Shown: one piece after another, positions 24,932 to 34,091 of the stretch
Layout of the letters: each line of letters opens with the position of its first letter
How positions within the stretch are numbered: position 1 is the stretch's first letter
NCBI RefSeq assembly: GCF_900091725.1
Contig: NZ_FMBW01000049.1
Span: 1-64,000 of the forward strand
Direction: 5' to 3'
DNA from: Streptomyces sp. DvalAA-43
GTDB taxonomy: Bacteria; Actinomycetota; Actinomycetes; Streptomycetales; Streptomycetaceae
Length of the DNA: 64,000 nt
Notes under the pieces: generated by a model
Told to the model about the DNA's origin: nothing
Database searches by the model: none
The model's input: only the letters and a program-made list of their open reading frames with translations
Translations under genes and position numbers: made by a program

Positions 24932-26413
24932 TCAGGCGCGGGGCACCTCGCCGCCCGAGACCGCGTCGACCACCCTCCGGCCGCCGAGCGGCGCGTCGAG
25001 CGTCACCGTCCGGGTCAGCTCCTTGGCGATCATGATGCAGGCCGTCTTCCCGGACTGCTTCGCCTCCGTCACCTTCACGGTCACCCGGTCCCCGTCCTCG
25101 GTCGCGCTCGCCGTGTACGTACTGCACGCCCCGCCCCAGAACGTCACCGACAGGGCCCGCCCGTCGGCGCTGTACGACAGCAGCTGCCGGGACCCCCGCG
25201 CGTTCCCCGGGGGAGTCGTCGGGGCCGGCGTGGGGGCGGTCGTCGAGGGCGCCTCCTTCGCCAGGTACGCGGGCGCCACGGCGACCTGCGCCACCGTGCT
25301 GCCCCGCCCGCCCGCTGCCGGCCGCACCGAGAAGAGCCAGGACGGTACGAGCGTCCGCTCGCCCGCCACGTAACTCGACGCCAGGCCGAACACCGCCTTG
25401 TCGACCGTCACGGTCGTCGTCGTCGCCCGCTCCGCCCCGGTCCGCGCCCCGCAGTGCGCCTTCGGCGATTTCGGCGTCCCGTCCAGCGGTACGGGGTCGG
25501 CGCATCCGCCGATGTCCGTGCGGGCGTCCTTGCGGGACGCCGTCCCGTTCAGCTGCTTCAGCGCCTCGGCCGCGCCGATCACCGGATAGCTGTCGGCCTT
25601 CGTCAGGCCCTTCAACTGCCCGCTGCCGCCGACCACTTCACCGTCCGGGCCCACCTGGATCCCGGTCGACCAGCCGTAGGTGGGAAGGCCGCCCACCTTC
25701 GGGTCGGCGTTCACCACCCTTACCGAGCCCATGAGTTGGCGGGTGTCCAGCGCGGCGTCGCTCTGCCCCGTAGCCTTCAGGACCGGGGCCGCGGCAGCCC
25801 GCGCGGCGCTCTCGCCCACCGGGGTACCGCTGCCGCCCGGAGACTGCTCCACGTCCGAACAGGTCGCCTTCTTGCCGCAGTTGTCCGTACCGCCGGTGCC
25901 GTACCGGGCGAAGCTCCAGGTGCCCGGGGCCTGCTTCTCCACCCGCAGGAACGGGCCCGAACCGTCCCCGTCGGAGCCCACCTTCCAGTACGTGGCCTCC
26001 GCCTGCGGTGTGCCCACGAGGCCCAGCGCCTTCGCCAGCCGGGCCACCTCGGCGGCCGAGACGGTCCCGCGTGCGCGGTGCACGGCGGCCGTGCCCGGTC
26101 CCTCGGGCAGCGTGCCGGAGGCCCGGTAGACCACCCGGCCGCCGTTCGGGTCGGGCTCGCCCGGCGCGATGCCCTGCGCGGGCGCCCCGGGTGCCGTCGG
26201 GGTGCCCGCGTGCCCGTCCAGGGCCAGCGGGGGAGGGGTGCGCCGCCCGCCGTCGGCCGCGCTGTCGGACCTGCCGTCGCCGTCGGCCGCGGTCGCGGCC
26301 CAGTACGCACCGCCGCCACCGGCCAGCAGTACGGCTGCCGCCACCGAGGTCACGGCGAGCGGCGAACGCCGCCGGGGGACGGTCACGTCGTTGTCGGGTC
26401 GCTCGGTGCTCAC
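24932..26413 (-). CDS. Membrane-anchored extracytoplasmic protein of unknown function
   Basis: 493 residues that I cannot place in a named family. A short basic cytoplasmic N-terminus is followed by one membrane segment (SPLAVTSVAAAVLLAGGGGAYW, residues about 17-38), then a linker rich in Gly, Asp and Pro. The external part is about 430 residues long, with scattered Cys pairs (CGKKATC; GGCADPVPL; KAHCG) that could form disulfides, and a Pro/Thr-rich stretch APTPAPTTPPGNARGS before a final beta-rich segment of about 100 residues. GTG 26413 has a good site (AGGAG, 7 bases upstream). It may be co-regulated with the small gene upstream on the same strand. The layout resembles anchored lipoprotein-like regulators but no catalytic motif is visible. 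Confidence 0.8.
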   Translation of the reverse strand: MSTERPDNDVTVPRRRSPLAVTSVAAAVLLAGGGGAYWAATAADGDGRSDSAADGGRRTPPPLALDGHAGTPTAPGAPAQGIAPGEPDPNGGRVVYRASGTLPEGPGTAAVHRARGTVSAAEVARLAKALGLVGTPQAEATYWKVGSDGDGSGPFLRVEKQAPGTWSFARYGTGGTDNCGKKATCSDVEQSPGGSGTPVGESAARAAAAPVLKATGQSDAALDTRQLMGSVRVVNADPKVGGLPTYGWSTGIQVGPDGEVVGGSGQLKGLTKADSYPVIGAAEALKQLNGTASRKDARTDIGGCADPVPLDGTPKSPKAHCGARTGAERATTTTVTVDKAVFGLASSYVAGERTLVPSWLFSVRPAAGGRGSTVAQVAVAPAYLAKEAPSTTAPTPAPTTPPGNARGSRQLLSYSADGRALSVTFWGGACSTYTASATEDGDRVTVKVTEAKQSGKTACIMIAKELTRTVTLDAPLGGRRVVDAVSGGEVPRA

Positions 26414-26574
26414 CTGATCGCTCCTTCGCCTGCAGGGCCGTCGCGTGCCGCCGTCCGGCCTGTCGTCCGTCCCCGGGCCGGGGACGACGATGGGACGGGG
26501 CGGCGGCGCGCTCGGTTCCCGCGGGATTCCCGCGCGGGGCGGCGGGCGCGATCGGTACCGGCCTCCGGCGCCTC

Positions 26575-26772
26575 TCAGTCGCCGTAGTCGGACATGGCGT
26601 CGATCAGCCGGGCGGAGGCGGCCGGCACGGTGATCCCGTGAATCCGGGACGGTGCGACCGGTGCGGGGGCAGACTTCGCGGGGACCACCCAGTGCGGAGC
26701 CATCCGCGCGCAGTCACCGCGCAGCTCGGCCAGGCTGATCTCGGACTCGCGCGTGGCGATGTGGTTCGACAT
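26575..26772 (-). CDS. Small conserved hypothetical protein (65 aa)
   Basis: A short soluble protein ending in PSRIHGITVPAASARLIDAM followed by SDYGD, a C-terminal pattern I associate with small Streptomyces proteins of unknown function. It is on the minus strand, upstream of the anchored protein gene. Start uncertain: ATG 26772 (then SNHIATRES) has a weak GGTG, while ATG 26799 lies just downstream of a GATAGT hexamer and might be read from a leaderless mRNA. No domain recognised. Confidence 0.6.
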   Translation of the reverse strand: MSNHIATRESEISLAELRGDCARMAPHWVVPAKSAPAPVAPSRIHGITVPAASARLIDAMSDYGD

Positions 26773-26819
26773 ATCCGCACCGTAGGCACCACCGGCCATG
26801 GGAAGAAAGCCCTACTATC

Positions 26820-26860
26820 GGGTAGTTTTCTACCCTTCGCCTGAGTACCGGGAACCGGTA
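26820..26860. promoter_or_regulatory. Two adjacent inverted repeats in a divergent promoter region
   Basis: GGGTAG-TTTT-CTACCC (26820-26835) and TACCGG-GAA-CCGGTA (26846-26860) are both perfect inverted repeats, and an extra CTAC half-site precedes the first. They lie between the small minus-strand gene and the plus-strand sugar kinase gene. They look like operator sites, perhaps for two regulators or one regulator with two sites. Confidence 0.5.
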
Positions 26861-26931
26861 GCGTGAACTGTCATGCCGCCCCGGGAACACCGTCACCCGT
26901 TCCCCCCGATCTCCGCAGGAGAAGTCTCCCC

Positions 26932-27906
26932 GTGCGAATCGCAGTCACCGGCTCCATCGCCACCGATCACCTCATGACCTTCCCCGGCCGCTTCGCCGAC
27001 CAGCTGGTCGCGGATCAGCTGCACACGGTCTCGCTCTCCTTCCTGGTCGACAACCTCGACGTGCGCCGGGGCGGTGTCGCCGCCAACATCTGCTTCGGCA
27101 TGGGCCTGCTGGGCACGGAGCCGATCCTGGTCGGTGCCGCGGGCTCCGACTTCGACGAGTACCGCGCCTGGCTCGACCGCCACGGCGTCGACACCGGGTC
27201 GGTCCGGATCTCCGAGGTCCTGCACACCGCCCGCTTCGTCTGCACCACGGACGCCGACCACAACCAGATCGGCTCCTTCTACACCGGCGCGATGAGCGAG
27301 GCCCGGCTCATCGAGCTGAAGGCCGTCGCCGACCGCGTCGGCGGGCTCGACCTGGTCTCGATCGGCGCCGACGACCCCGAGGGGATGCTCCGCCACACCG
27401 AGGAGTGCCGCACCCGGGGCATCCCGTTCGCCGCCGACTTCTCGCAGCAGATCGCGCGGATGGACGGCGACGAGATCCGGATCCTCCTCGACGGCGCCAC
27501 GTACCTCTTCTCCAACGAGTACGAGAAGGGGCTCATCGAGTCCAAGACCGGCTGGACCGACGAGGAGATCCTGGGCAAGGTCGGCCACCGGGTCACCACC
27601 CTCGGCGCCCGCGGCGTCCGCATCGAGCGCGCCGGCCAGGAGCCGATCGAGGTCGGCTGCCCGGAGGAGGAGACCAAGGCCGACCCGACCGGCGTCGGCG
27701 ACGCCTTCCGGGCCGGCTTCCTCTCCGGTCTCGCCTGGGGCGTCGGCCTGGAGCGCGCCGCCCAGGTCGGCTGCATGCTGGCCACCCTGGTCATCGAGAC
27801 GGTCGGCACCCAGGAGTACACCCTGCGCCGCGCCCACTTCATGGACCGCTTCACCAAGGCGTACGGCCACGAGGCCGCCGCCGAGGTCCGCGTCCACCTC
27901 GCGTAG
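26932..27906 (+). CDS. PfkB-family carbohydrate/nucleoside kinase
   Basis: A 324-residue ribokinase-like sugar or nucleoside kinase. Visible motifs: N-terminal IAVTGSIATDHLMTFPG, the substrate-binding LDVRRGGVAANICFGMG (PfkB signature 1 region), and C-terminal DPTGVGDAFRAGFLSGLAWG with the catalytic Asp and anion hole (PfkB signature 2). Many Streptomyces members of this group are annotated as adenosine kinase-like; substrate cannot be assigned. GTG 26932 is chosen because AGGAGA lies about 10 bases upstream. Its TAG abuts the stop of the convergent desulfurase gene with no gap. Confidence 0.9.
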   Translation: MRIAVTGSIATDHLMTFPGRFADQLVADQLHTVSLSFLVDNLDVRRGGVAANICFGMGLLGTEPILVGAAGSDFDEYRAWLDRHGVDTGSVRISEVLHTARFVCTTDADHNQIGSFYTGAMSEARLIELKAVADRVGGLDLVSIGADDPEGMLRHTEECRTRGIPFAADFSQQIARMDGDEIRILLDGATYLFSNEYEKGLIESKTGWTDEEILGKVGHRVTTLGARGVRIERAGQEPIEVGCPEEETKADPTGVGDAFRAGFLSGLAWGVGLERAAQVGCMLATLVIETVGTQEYTLRRAHFMDRFTKAYGHEAAAEVRVHLA

Positions 27907-29289
27907 TCAGGACAGCCGGCGGACCACATAGGCCGAGCCGCGGTCCGCCGGCTCCTCGCCCACGTACTCCTGCTCGCGCATCGCGCACCAGGCCGGGATG
28001 TCCAGACGGGCCGCCTCGTCGTCGGAGAGCACCGTCACCGTCCCGCCCACCGGCACCTCCCCGATCACCTTCGCCAGCTCGATCACCGGGATCGGGCAGC
28101 GCTTCCCGAGCGCGTCGACCACCAGGGACGCGGCCGGGGCGGTCTCCCTGGGCGGGGAGACGGGCGCGCCCAGCCGCTGCCGCACCTCCGCCACCACCCG
28201 GGGCAGCACGTCCAGGAAACGGTCGACGTCCGTCTCGGCGGTGCCGTTCGGCAGCGACACCCGTACGTTCCCCTCCGACAGCACCCCCATGGCCCTGAGC
28301 ACATGGCTCGGGGTCAGTGTGCTGCTGGTGCAGGACGAGCCGGACGAGACGGAGAACCCCGCCCGGTCCAGCTCATGGAGCAGTGTCTCCCCGTCGACAT
28401 AGAGACAGGAGAAGGTCACCAGATGCGGCAGCCGCCGCACCGGATCGCCGACCACCTCCACATCGGGCACCAGCTCCGGCACCGCGGTCCTGATGCGGTC
28501 CACCAGGGCCCGCAGCCGTACGGACTCGGCCGCGGCCTCGGCCCGCACCGCCCGTAGCGAGGCCGCCGCGGCGACGATCGCCGGAATGTTCTCGAACCCC
28601 GCCGCCCGCCCCGACTCCCGCTCGTCGGCCGGTCCCTGGGCGGCGAACCGGACCCCCTTGCGCACCGCCAGCAGCCCGACACCGGAGGGGCCGCCCCACT
28701 TGTGCGCGCTGCCCGCCAGCAGCGACCAGCCGTCCGGCACCGGCTCCCGGCCCAGCGACTGCGCGGCGTCCACCAGCAGCGGCACCCCCGCCGCCCGGCA
28801 GAGCTCCGCGACAGCGGCCACCGGCTGCTCGGTGCCGACCTCGTGATTGGCGGACTGCAGACAGGCCAGCGCGGTGTCCGCGCGCAGCAGCTCCGCGTAG
28901 GCCGCCGCGCTCACCGCCCCCGAGCGGTCGACCGGGGCCTCGGAGACCGATCCGCCCGCCGCCTCATGGGCGGCGGCCGAATGGAGGACCGACGAGTGCT
29001 CGACCGAGGAGACGACCAGATGGCGGCCGACACGCCGACGTCCCGCCAGAGCTCCGGAAATTCCCGAGTGCACCGCCCGGGTCCCCGAAGGAGTGAATGT
29101 GAGTTCGTCCGGGCGGCAGCCGACGGCCTCGGCGGCGGCCTCGCGGGCGGCGTCCAGCAGCAGCCGGGCCCGTCGGCCCTCGCGGTAGAGCCTGGCCGGG
29201 TCGGCCCAGCCCTCGTCCAGCGCGGCAAGCAGCGCCTGACGTGCGACGGGGTGCAGGGGGGCGGCGGAAGCGGTGTCGAAGTAGGGCAC
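27907..29289 (-). CDS. Cysteine desulfurase fused to a TusA sulfur-carrier domain
   Basis: 460 residues. Residues 1-375 form a class V PLP enzyme: Schiff-base Lys197 in AGSAHKWGGPSG, PLP His/Asp in VVSSVEHSS and LLVDAAQSL, and the persulfide-bearing Cys320 in SVSSGSSCTSS, the NifS/IscS arrangement. Residues about 388-460 are a TusA-like domain with the carrier motif LGKRCPIPVIELAK (Cys398 in CPIP). The enzyme would take sulfur from cysteine and pass it directly to its own carrier domain for thiolation or cofactor pathways. GTG 29289 gives the standard start PYFDTASAAPLHP. Divergent from the ctaC operon; convergent with the PfkB kinase. Confidence 0.92.
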   Translation of the reverse strand: MPYFDTASAAPLHPVARQALLAALDEGWADPARLYREGRRARLLLDAAREAAAEAVGCRPDELTFTPSGTRAVHSGISGALAGRRRVGRHLVVSSVEHSSVLHSAAAHEAAGGSVSEAPVDRSGAVSAAAYAELLRADTALACLQSANHEVGTEQPVAAVAELCRAAGVPLLVDAAQSLGREPVPDGWSLLAGSAHKWGGPSGVGLLAVRKGVRFAAQGPADERESGRAAGFENIPAIVAAAASLRAVRAEAAAESVRLRALVDRIRTAVPELVPDVEVVGDPVRRLPHLVTFSCLYVDGETLLHELDRAGFSVSSGSSCTSSTLTPSHVLRAMGVLSEGNVRVSLPNGTAETDVDRFLDVLPRVVAEVRQRLGAPVSPPRETAPAASLVVDALGKRCPIPVIELAKVIGEVPVGGTVTVLSDDEAARLDIPAWCAMREQEYVGEEPADRGSAYVVRRLS

Positions 29290-29559
29290 CCGGCCACGCT
29301 AGCCCGAGCCGGGCCCCGGCCCGGGGACGGGCCTGTGGCGGGGCCAGGAGAGGGGGCGTCAGATGGCGGCCGGAGGCCCGTATTCCACCCCTTCGGGGTG
29401 TCGGACGGCGCGTTGGGCACCCTCCCCGCGCGACCCCAAATAGCGTCCAGTAGGGTTTGGTCCGCATAAACATCCAAACCCCTGCCCGCGTCAGGGCGGC
29501 GACCGACCAGAGAGACGGCCGCGCCGACCGCGCGGGCGAGACTCTCGGGAAGGCGCTAC

Positions 29560-30522
29560 GTGAGTCCCAACGGCTCCGACCGCTCGTCGCGGCGCCCGAT
29601 GCGGCGGAAGCTGCCGCAGGTGCTGACTGCGGGCCTGATCCTGGCGACCGCAACCGGTTGCACATACAAGGACTTCCCCCGCCTTGGTATGCCCACGCCG
29701 GTAACAGAAGAGGCACCACGGATCCTTTCCCTCTGGCAGGGCTCGTGGGCGGCAGCGCTCGCCACGGGCGTGCTGGTCTGGGGCCTGATCCTGTGGAGCG
29801 TCATCTTCCACCGGCGCAGCCGCACCAAGGTCGAGGTTCCTCCGCAGACCAGGTACAACATGCCCATCGAGGCGCTGTACACCGTGGTCCCTCTGATCAT
29901 CGTCTCGGTGTTGTTCTACTTCACCGCTCGCGATGAGACGAAGCTCCTCACCCTCTCCCCGAAGCCCGCCCACACCATCAACGTGGTCGGCTACCAGTGG
30001 AGCTGGGGCTTCAACTACATCGAGAACGTGGACGGCTCGACCGCCACGGGCAACGAGATCCCCAAGGAGCTCGACGCCATCCCCAACCGGTTCCAGAAGG
30101 ACTTCCCCAAGGGTGCCGAAGGCGTCTACGACTTCGGTGTCCCGGGAACGCGGAACCCGCAGAACGGCAACCCGGGTCCGACCCTGTGGCTGCCGAAGGG
30201 CGAGAAGGTCCGTTTCGTTCTGACTTCGCGTGACGTCATCCACTCCTTCTGGGTGGTGCCGTTCCTCATGAAGCAGGACGTCTTCCCGGGCCACACCAAC
30301 GCCTTCGAGGTGACTCCCAACCAGGAGGGCACCTTCATGGGCAAGTGCGCCGAGCTCTGCGGCGCCGACCACTCCCGGATGCTCTTCAACGTCAAGGTCG
30401 TCTCCCCGGAGCGCTACCAGGCGCACCTCGAGGAGCTGGCGAAGAAGGGCCAGACGGGCTACGTGCCGGCCGGCATCGAGCAGACTGACCCGGCCAGGAA
30501 TGCGGAGACGAACAAACTGTGA
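29560..30522 (+). CDS. ctaC: Cytochrome c oxidase subunit II (CtaC)
   Basis: Membrane subunit carrying the binuclear CuA centre that takes electrons from the bc complex. The 320-residue protein starts with a lipoprotein-type signal (LTAGLILATATGC, Cys near residue 27), has two membrane helices (WAAALATGVLVWGLILW and LYTVVPLIIVSVLFYF), the aromatic YQWSWGFNYIENV electron-entry patch, and CuA ligands in DVIHSFWV and CAELCGADHSRM. A long insert between these is usual in actinobacteria. GTG 29560 is the start; a TAGGGT hexamer at 29451-29456 may be the -10 of its promoter. Its stop overlaps ctaD (GTGA). Confidence 0.96.
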   Translation: MSPNGSDRSSRRPMRRKLPQVLTAGLILATATGCTYKDFPRLGMPTPVTEEAPRILSLWQGSWAAALATGVLVWGLILWSVIFHRRSRTKVEVPPQTRYNMPIEALYTVVPLIIVSVLFYFTARDETKLLTLSPKPAHTINVVGYQWSWGFNYIENVDGSTATGNEIPKELDAIPNRFQKDFPKGAEGVYDFGVPGTRNPQNGNPGPTLWLPKGEKVRFVLTSRDVIHSFWVVPFLMKQDVFPGHTNAFEVTPNQEGTFMGKCAELCGADHSRMLFNVKVVSPERYQAHLEELAKKGQTGYVPAGIEQTDPARNAETNKL

Positions 30523-32255
30523 GCATCCTCAACGAACCTCAGGGTGCCGCGGCAGCAGACGACTCGTACGAGGACGAGCTGCCGGTCCGGCGCAAGCAGC
30601 CGGGAAACGTCGTCATCAAGTGGCTGACCACCACTGACCACAAGACGATCGGCACGATGTACCTGGTCACATCGTTCGCGTTCTTCTGCATCGGCGGTCT
30701 GATGGCGCTCTTCATGCGCGCCGAACTGGCCCGTCCCGGCACGCAGATCATGTCGAACGAGCAGTTCAACCAGGCGTTCACGATGCACGGCACGATCATG
30801 CTGCTGATGTTCGCGACGCCGCTGTTCGCCGGATTCGCGAACTGGATCATGCCGCTGCAGATCGGCGCGCCCGACGTGGCGTTCCCGCGGCTGAACATGT
30901 TCGCCTACTGGCTGTACCTCTTCGGCTCGATCATCGCGGTGGCCGGCTTCCTCACTCCGCAGGGTGCGGCGGACTTCGGCTGGTTCGCCTACTCCCCGCT
31001 CTCGGACGCGGTCCGGTCGCCGGGTGTCGGCGCCGACATGTGGATCATGGGTCTGGCCTTCTCCGGCTTCGGCACGATCCTCGGTTCGGTCAACTTCATC
31101 ACCACGATCATCTGCATGCGCGCTCCCGGCATGACGATGTTCCGCATGCCGATCTTCGTCTGGAACGTCCTGCTGACCGGTGTGCTGGTCCTGCTGGCCT
31201 TCCCGGTCCTGGCGGCCGCGCTCTTCGCGCTGGAGGCGGACCGTAAATTCGGTGCGCACGTCTTCGACGCGGCCAATGGCGGCGCATTGCTCTGGCAACA
31301 CCTCTTCTGGTTCTTCGGCCATCCAGAGGTGTACATCATCGCCTTGCCATTCTTCGGAATCATTTCCGAAGTGATTCCGGTGTTCAGCCGGAAGCCGATG
31401 TTCGGCTACATCGGCCTGATCAGCGCGACGATCGCCATCGCGGGCCTCTCCGTGACCGTGTGGGCGCACCACATGTACGTCACGGGCGGTGTGCTGTTGC
31501 CGTTCTTCTCGTTCATGACCTTCCTCATCGCGGTACCGACCGGTGTGAAGTTCTTCAACTGGATCGGCACGATGTGGAAGGGGTCGTTGTCCTTCGAGAC
31601 ACCGATGCTCTGGGCCGTCGGCTTCCTGATCACCTTCACCTTCGGTGGTCTGACCGGTGTGATCCTGGCGTCGCCCCCGATGGACTTCCACGTCTCGGAC
31701 TCGTACTTCGTCGTCGCGCACTTCCACTACGTCATCTTCGGCACCGTGGTGTTCGCGATGTTCTCCGGATTCCACTTCTGGTGGCCGAAGTTCACCGGGA
31801 AGATGCTGGACGAGCGGCTCGGCAAGATCACGTTCTGGACGCTGTTCGTGGGCTTCCACGGCACGTTCCTGGTGCAGCACTGGCTGGGCGCCGAGGGCAT
31901 GCCGCGTCGTTACGCGGACTACCTCGCCGCGGACGGCTTCACCGCGCTGAACACGATCTCGACGATCTCCTCGTTCCTGCTCGGCCTGTCGATCCTGCCG
32001 TTCTTCTACAACGTGTGGAAGACCGCCAAGTACGGCAAGAAGATCGAGGTCGACGACCCGTGGGGCTACGGCCGTTCGCTGGAGTGGGCGACCTCCTGCC
32101 CGCCGCCGCGCCACAACTTCCTCACCCTGCCGCGGATCCGTTCCGAATCCCCGGCGTTCGATCTGCACCACCCGGAGATCGCGGCGCTGGAGCAGCTGGA
32201 GCACCACTCCGAGGATGACAAGGCCCTCGCTGGTGGCAAGGAGGCCGGCAAGTGA
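30519..32255 (+). CDS. ctaD: Cytochrome c oxidase subunit I (CtaD)
   Basis: Catalytic subunit of the aa3 oxidase, 578 residues with twelve expected helices. Haem and CuB ligand segments are present: FTMHGTIMLL (haem a His), WQHLFWFFGHPEVYIIALPF (CuB His and the cross-linked Tyr), VWAHHMY (CuB His pair), and VVAHFHYVIFG (haem His pair). The D/K-channel region is typical. Starts at GTG within the ctaC stop (4-base overlap) and overlaps ctaF in the same way, so ctaCDF are translationally coupled. Confidence 0.97.
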   Translation: MSILNEPQGAAAADDSYEDELPVRRKQPGNVVIKWLTTTDHKTIGTMYLVTSFAFFCIGGLMALFMRAELARPGTQIMSNEQFNQAFTMHGTIMLLMFATPLFAGFANWIMPLQIGAPDVAFPRLNMFAYWLYLFGSIIAVAGFLTPQGAADFGWFAYSPLSDAVRSPGVGADMWIMGLAFSGFGTILGSVNFITTIICMRAPGMTMFRMPIFVWNVLLTGVLVLLAFPVLAAALFALEADRKFGAHVFDAANGGALLWQHLFWFFGHPEVYIIALPFFGIISEVIPVFSRKPMFGYIGLISATIAIAGLSVTVWAHHMYVTGGVLLPFFSFMTFLIAVPTGVKFFNWIGTMWKGSLSFETPMLWAVGFLITFTFGGLTGVILASPPMDFHVSDSYFVVAHFHYVIFGTVVFAMFSGFHFWWPKFTGKMLDERLGKITFWTLFVGFHGTFLVQHWLGAEGMPRRYADYLAADGFTALNTISTISSFLLGLSILPFFYNVWKTAKYGKKIEVDDPWGYGRSLEWATSCPPPRHNFLTLPRIRSESPAFDLHHPEIAALEQLEHHSEDDKALAGGKEAGK

Positions 32256-32650
32256 AGATCCAGGGCAAGATGTTCATCTGGCTGAGCGTCTTCATCCTCG
32301 CCATGGCCGTCACGTACGGCGTGTGGTCGAAGGAGCCGGCCGGTACCACCGCACTCGTCCTGGCCTTCGGGCTGAGCGTCATGATCGGCTTCTACCTGGC
32401 CTTCACGGCCCGGCGGGTCGACGCCATGGCGCAGGACAACAAGGAAGCCGACGTCGCGGACGAGGCCGGCGAGGTGGGGTTCTTCTCCCCGCACAGCTGG
32501 CAGCCGCTCTCGCTGGCGATCGGCGGCGCCCTGGCCTTCCTGGGCATCGTCTTCGGCTGGTGGCTGCTCTACTTCTCGGCCCCGGTCATCCTGATCGGTC
32601 TGTTCGGCTGGGTCTTCGAGTACTACCGCGGTGAGAACCGCACCCAGTGA
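32252..32650 (+). CDS. ctaF: Cytochrome c oxidase subunit IV, actinobacterial (CtaF)
   Basis: A 132-residue small subunit specific to actinobacterial aa3 oxidases, with four membrane segments (MFIWLSVFILAMAVTYGVW; TTALVLAFGLSVMIGFYLAF; LSLAIGGALAFLGIVFGWW; LLYFSAPVILIGLFGWVFEY). GTG start overlaps the ctaD stop by 4 bases. A terminator hairpin follows. Confidence 0.95.
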   Translation: MKIQGKMFIWLSVFILAMAVTYGVWSKEPAGTTALVLAFGLSVMIGFYLAFTARRVDAMAQDNKEADVADEAGEVGFFSPHSWQPLSLAIGGALAFLGIVFGWWLLYFSAPVILIGLFGWVFEYYRGENRTQ

Positions 32651-32672
32651 CCTCGCGTCACCGCTCCACCTG

Positions 32673-32718
32673 ACGGGGGGCCCGTACTTCTCCACCAAGA
32701 GGAGTACGGGTCCCCCGT
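32673..32718 (+). terminator. Terminator after ctaCDF
   Basis: 16-bp stem with one G-U pair (32673-32688 with 32703-32718) and a 14-base loop, just past the ctaF stop and before the L,D-transpeptidase gene. Confidence 0.75.
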
Positions 32719-32768
32719 TCGCAGTCGCATCGCGCGCTGATACGGGGGAACCTCCTTAACGTGGGTCC

Positions 32769-34022
32769 ATGAACCGCACGCCGCGCATCCGCCCCGTAGT
32801 GGGCTGCACTCTGCTGGTCGTGACCCTGGTCGCCGGTGTGACCGCCTGCGGCGGGTCCGGAGACCACCCCCTCGCGGAGAAGCCGTACGACGCTGTGGAC
32901 GAGATCTCCGCCAACGCGTCCGACGGCGACGAGAAGGTCGATCCCGGCAAGTCGCTGGAGGTCACGGTCAAGGGCGACGACGGCCGGATCACGGACGTGT
33001 CGGCCGTCGACACGACCGGCCGCCACCTGGCGGGTGAACTCGACGCCGACGGGAAGCGGTGGCACTCCACCCTCCCGCTGGCCGCCGGCACCCGGTACAC
33101 CGTCCGGGTCAGCACGGAGGACGACGGCGCTCCGGGCAGCCGCACGCTCTCCTTCGGGACCACCTCCGCCAAGAAGCTCCTGAAGGTCGCCTTCGGCCCG
33201 GAGGCGGGCACCTACGGCGTCGGACAGCCCATCACGGCGGAACTCAGCGCTCCGGTCAAGGACAGGGCCTCCAGGGCCAACGTCGAGCGCGCCCTCAGGG
33301 TCCGCTCGACCCCCGCCGTGACCGGCTCCTGGTACTGGGTCGACGACAAGACCCTGCACTACCGCCCGAAGGACTACTGGCCCGCCAGGGCCACCATCGA
33401 CGTCACCAGCGGCCTGGCCGGCCGCAAGGTCACCGACGCCCTCTACGGAGCCCCCACGAAGCCGCTGAGGCTCACCACGGGCGACCGCATCGAGGCCCTC
33501 ACGGACGCCGGGACGCACACGATGACGGTCAAGCGCGACGGAAAAGTGATCAATACCATTCCGGTCACCACCGGCAAGCCCGGCTTCTCCACCCGAAACG
33601 GCGTCAAGGTCGTGCTGGGCAAGGAGTACTACGTACGTATGCGCGGGGAGACGATCGGCATCGCGCAGGGCTCGTCGGACTCCTACGACCTGCCGGTCTA
33701 CTACGCGACGCGCGTCACCTGGAGCGGCGAGTACGTGCACGCGGCCCCCTGGTCCACCGGCTCGCAGGGGTACGCGAACGTCAGCCACGGCTGTACGGGG
33801 ATGAGCACGAGCCAGGCCGAGTGGTTCTACAACACCGTGCGGCCGGGCGACCTCGTCACGGTCGTGGGCAGCGAGGGCGAGACGATGACACCGTTCGACA
33901 ACGGCTACGGCGACTGGAACCTGTCCTGGGCCAAATGGCTGAAGGGCAGCGCCCTGCAGAAGAACACCGCGCCGGACCGTACGGACACGATCCAGGCGGC
34001 GCGACTGCGCCCCGAGGTCTGA
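32769..34022 (+). CDS. L,D-transpeptidase lipoprotein with Ig-like domains
   Basis: 417 residues. A lipoprotein signal ends in the lipobox VTAC (Cys near residue 27). Two Ig-like beta domains follow (about residues 50-250), then the YkuD catalytic domain whose nucleophile is in NVSHGCTGMS, with the preceding His in SGEYVHAAPW. These enzymes form 3-3 cross-links in peptidoglycan on the outer face of the membrane. The C-terminal tail is typical of the actinobacterial Ldt group. ATG 32769 lies shortly after a run GGGGGAACC. The gene sits between ctaF and ctaE in the oxidase region, a synteny I know from Streptomyces. Confidence 0.94.
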   Translation: MNRTPRIRPVVGCTLLVVTLVAGVTACGGSGDHPLAEKPYDAVDEISANASDGDEKVDPGKSLEVTVKGDDGRITDVSAVDTTGRHLAGELDADGKRWHSTLPLAAGTRYTVRVSTEDDGAPGSRTLSFGTTSAKKLLKVAFGPEAGTYGVGQPITAELSAPVKDRASRANVERALRVRSTPAVTGSWYWVDDKTLHYRPKDYWPARATIDVTSGLAGRKVTDALYGAPTKPLRLTTGDRIEALTDAGTHTMTVKRDGKVINTIPVTTGKPGFSTRNGVKVVLGKEYYVRMRGETIGIAQGSSDSYDLPVYYATRVTWSGEYVHAAPWSTGSQGYANVSHGCTGMSTSQAEWFYNTVRPGDLVTVVGSEGETMTPFDNGYGDWNLSWAKWLKGSALQKNTAPDRTDTIQAARLRPEV

Positions 34023-34055
34023 CCGGACCGGGGAGTGCGCTGCCCTTCGGCGGGA

Positions 34056-34085
34056 CCGCTTCCGGGGCCACGGCCCCGGAAGCGG
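34056..34085. terminator. Terminator between convergent L,D-transpeptidase and receiver genes
   Basis: 14-bp perfect stem (34056-34069 with 34072-34085) with a 2-base loop, between the two convergent stops. Confidence 0.7.
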
Positions 34086-34091
34086 GGGGTG

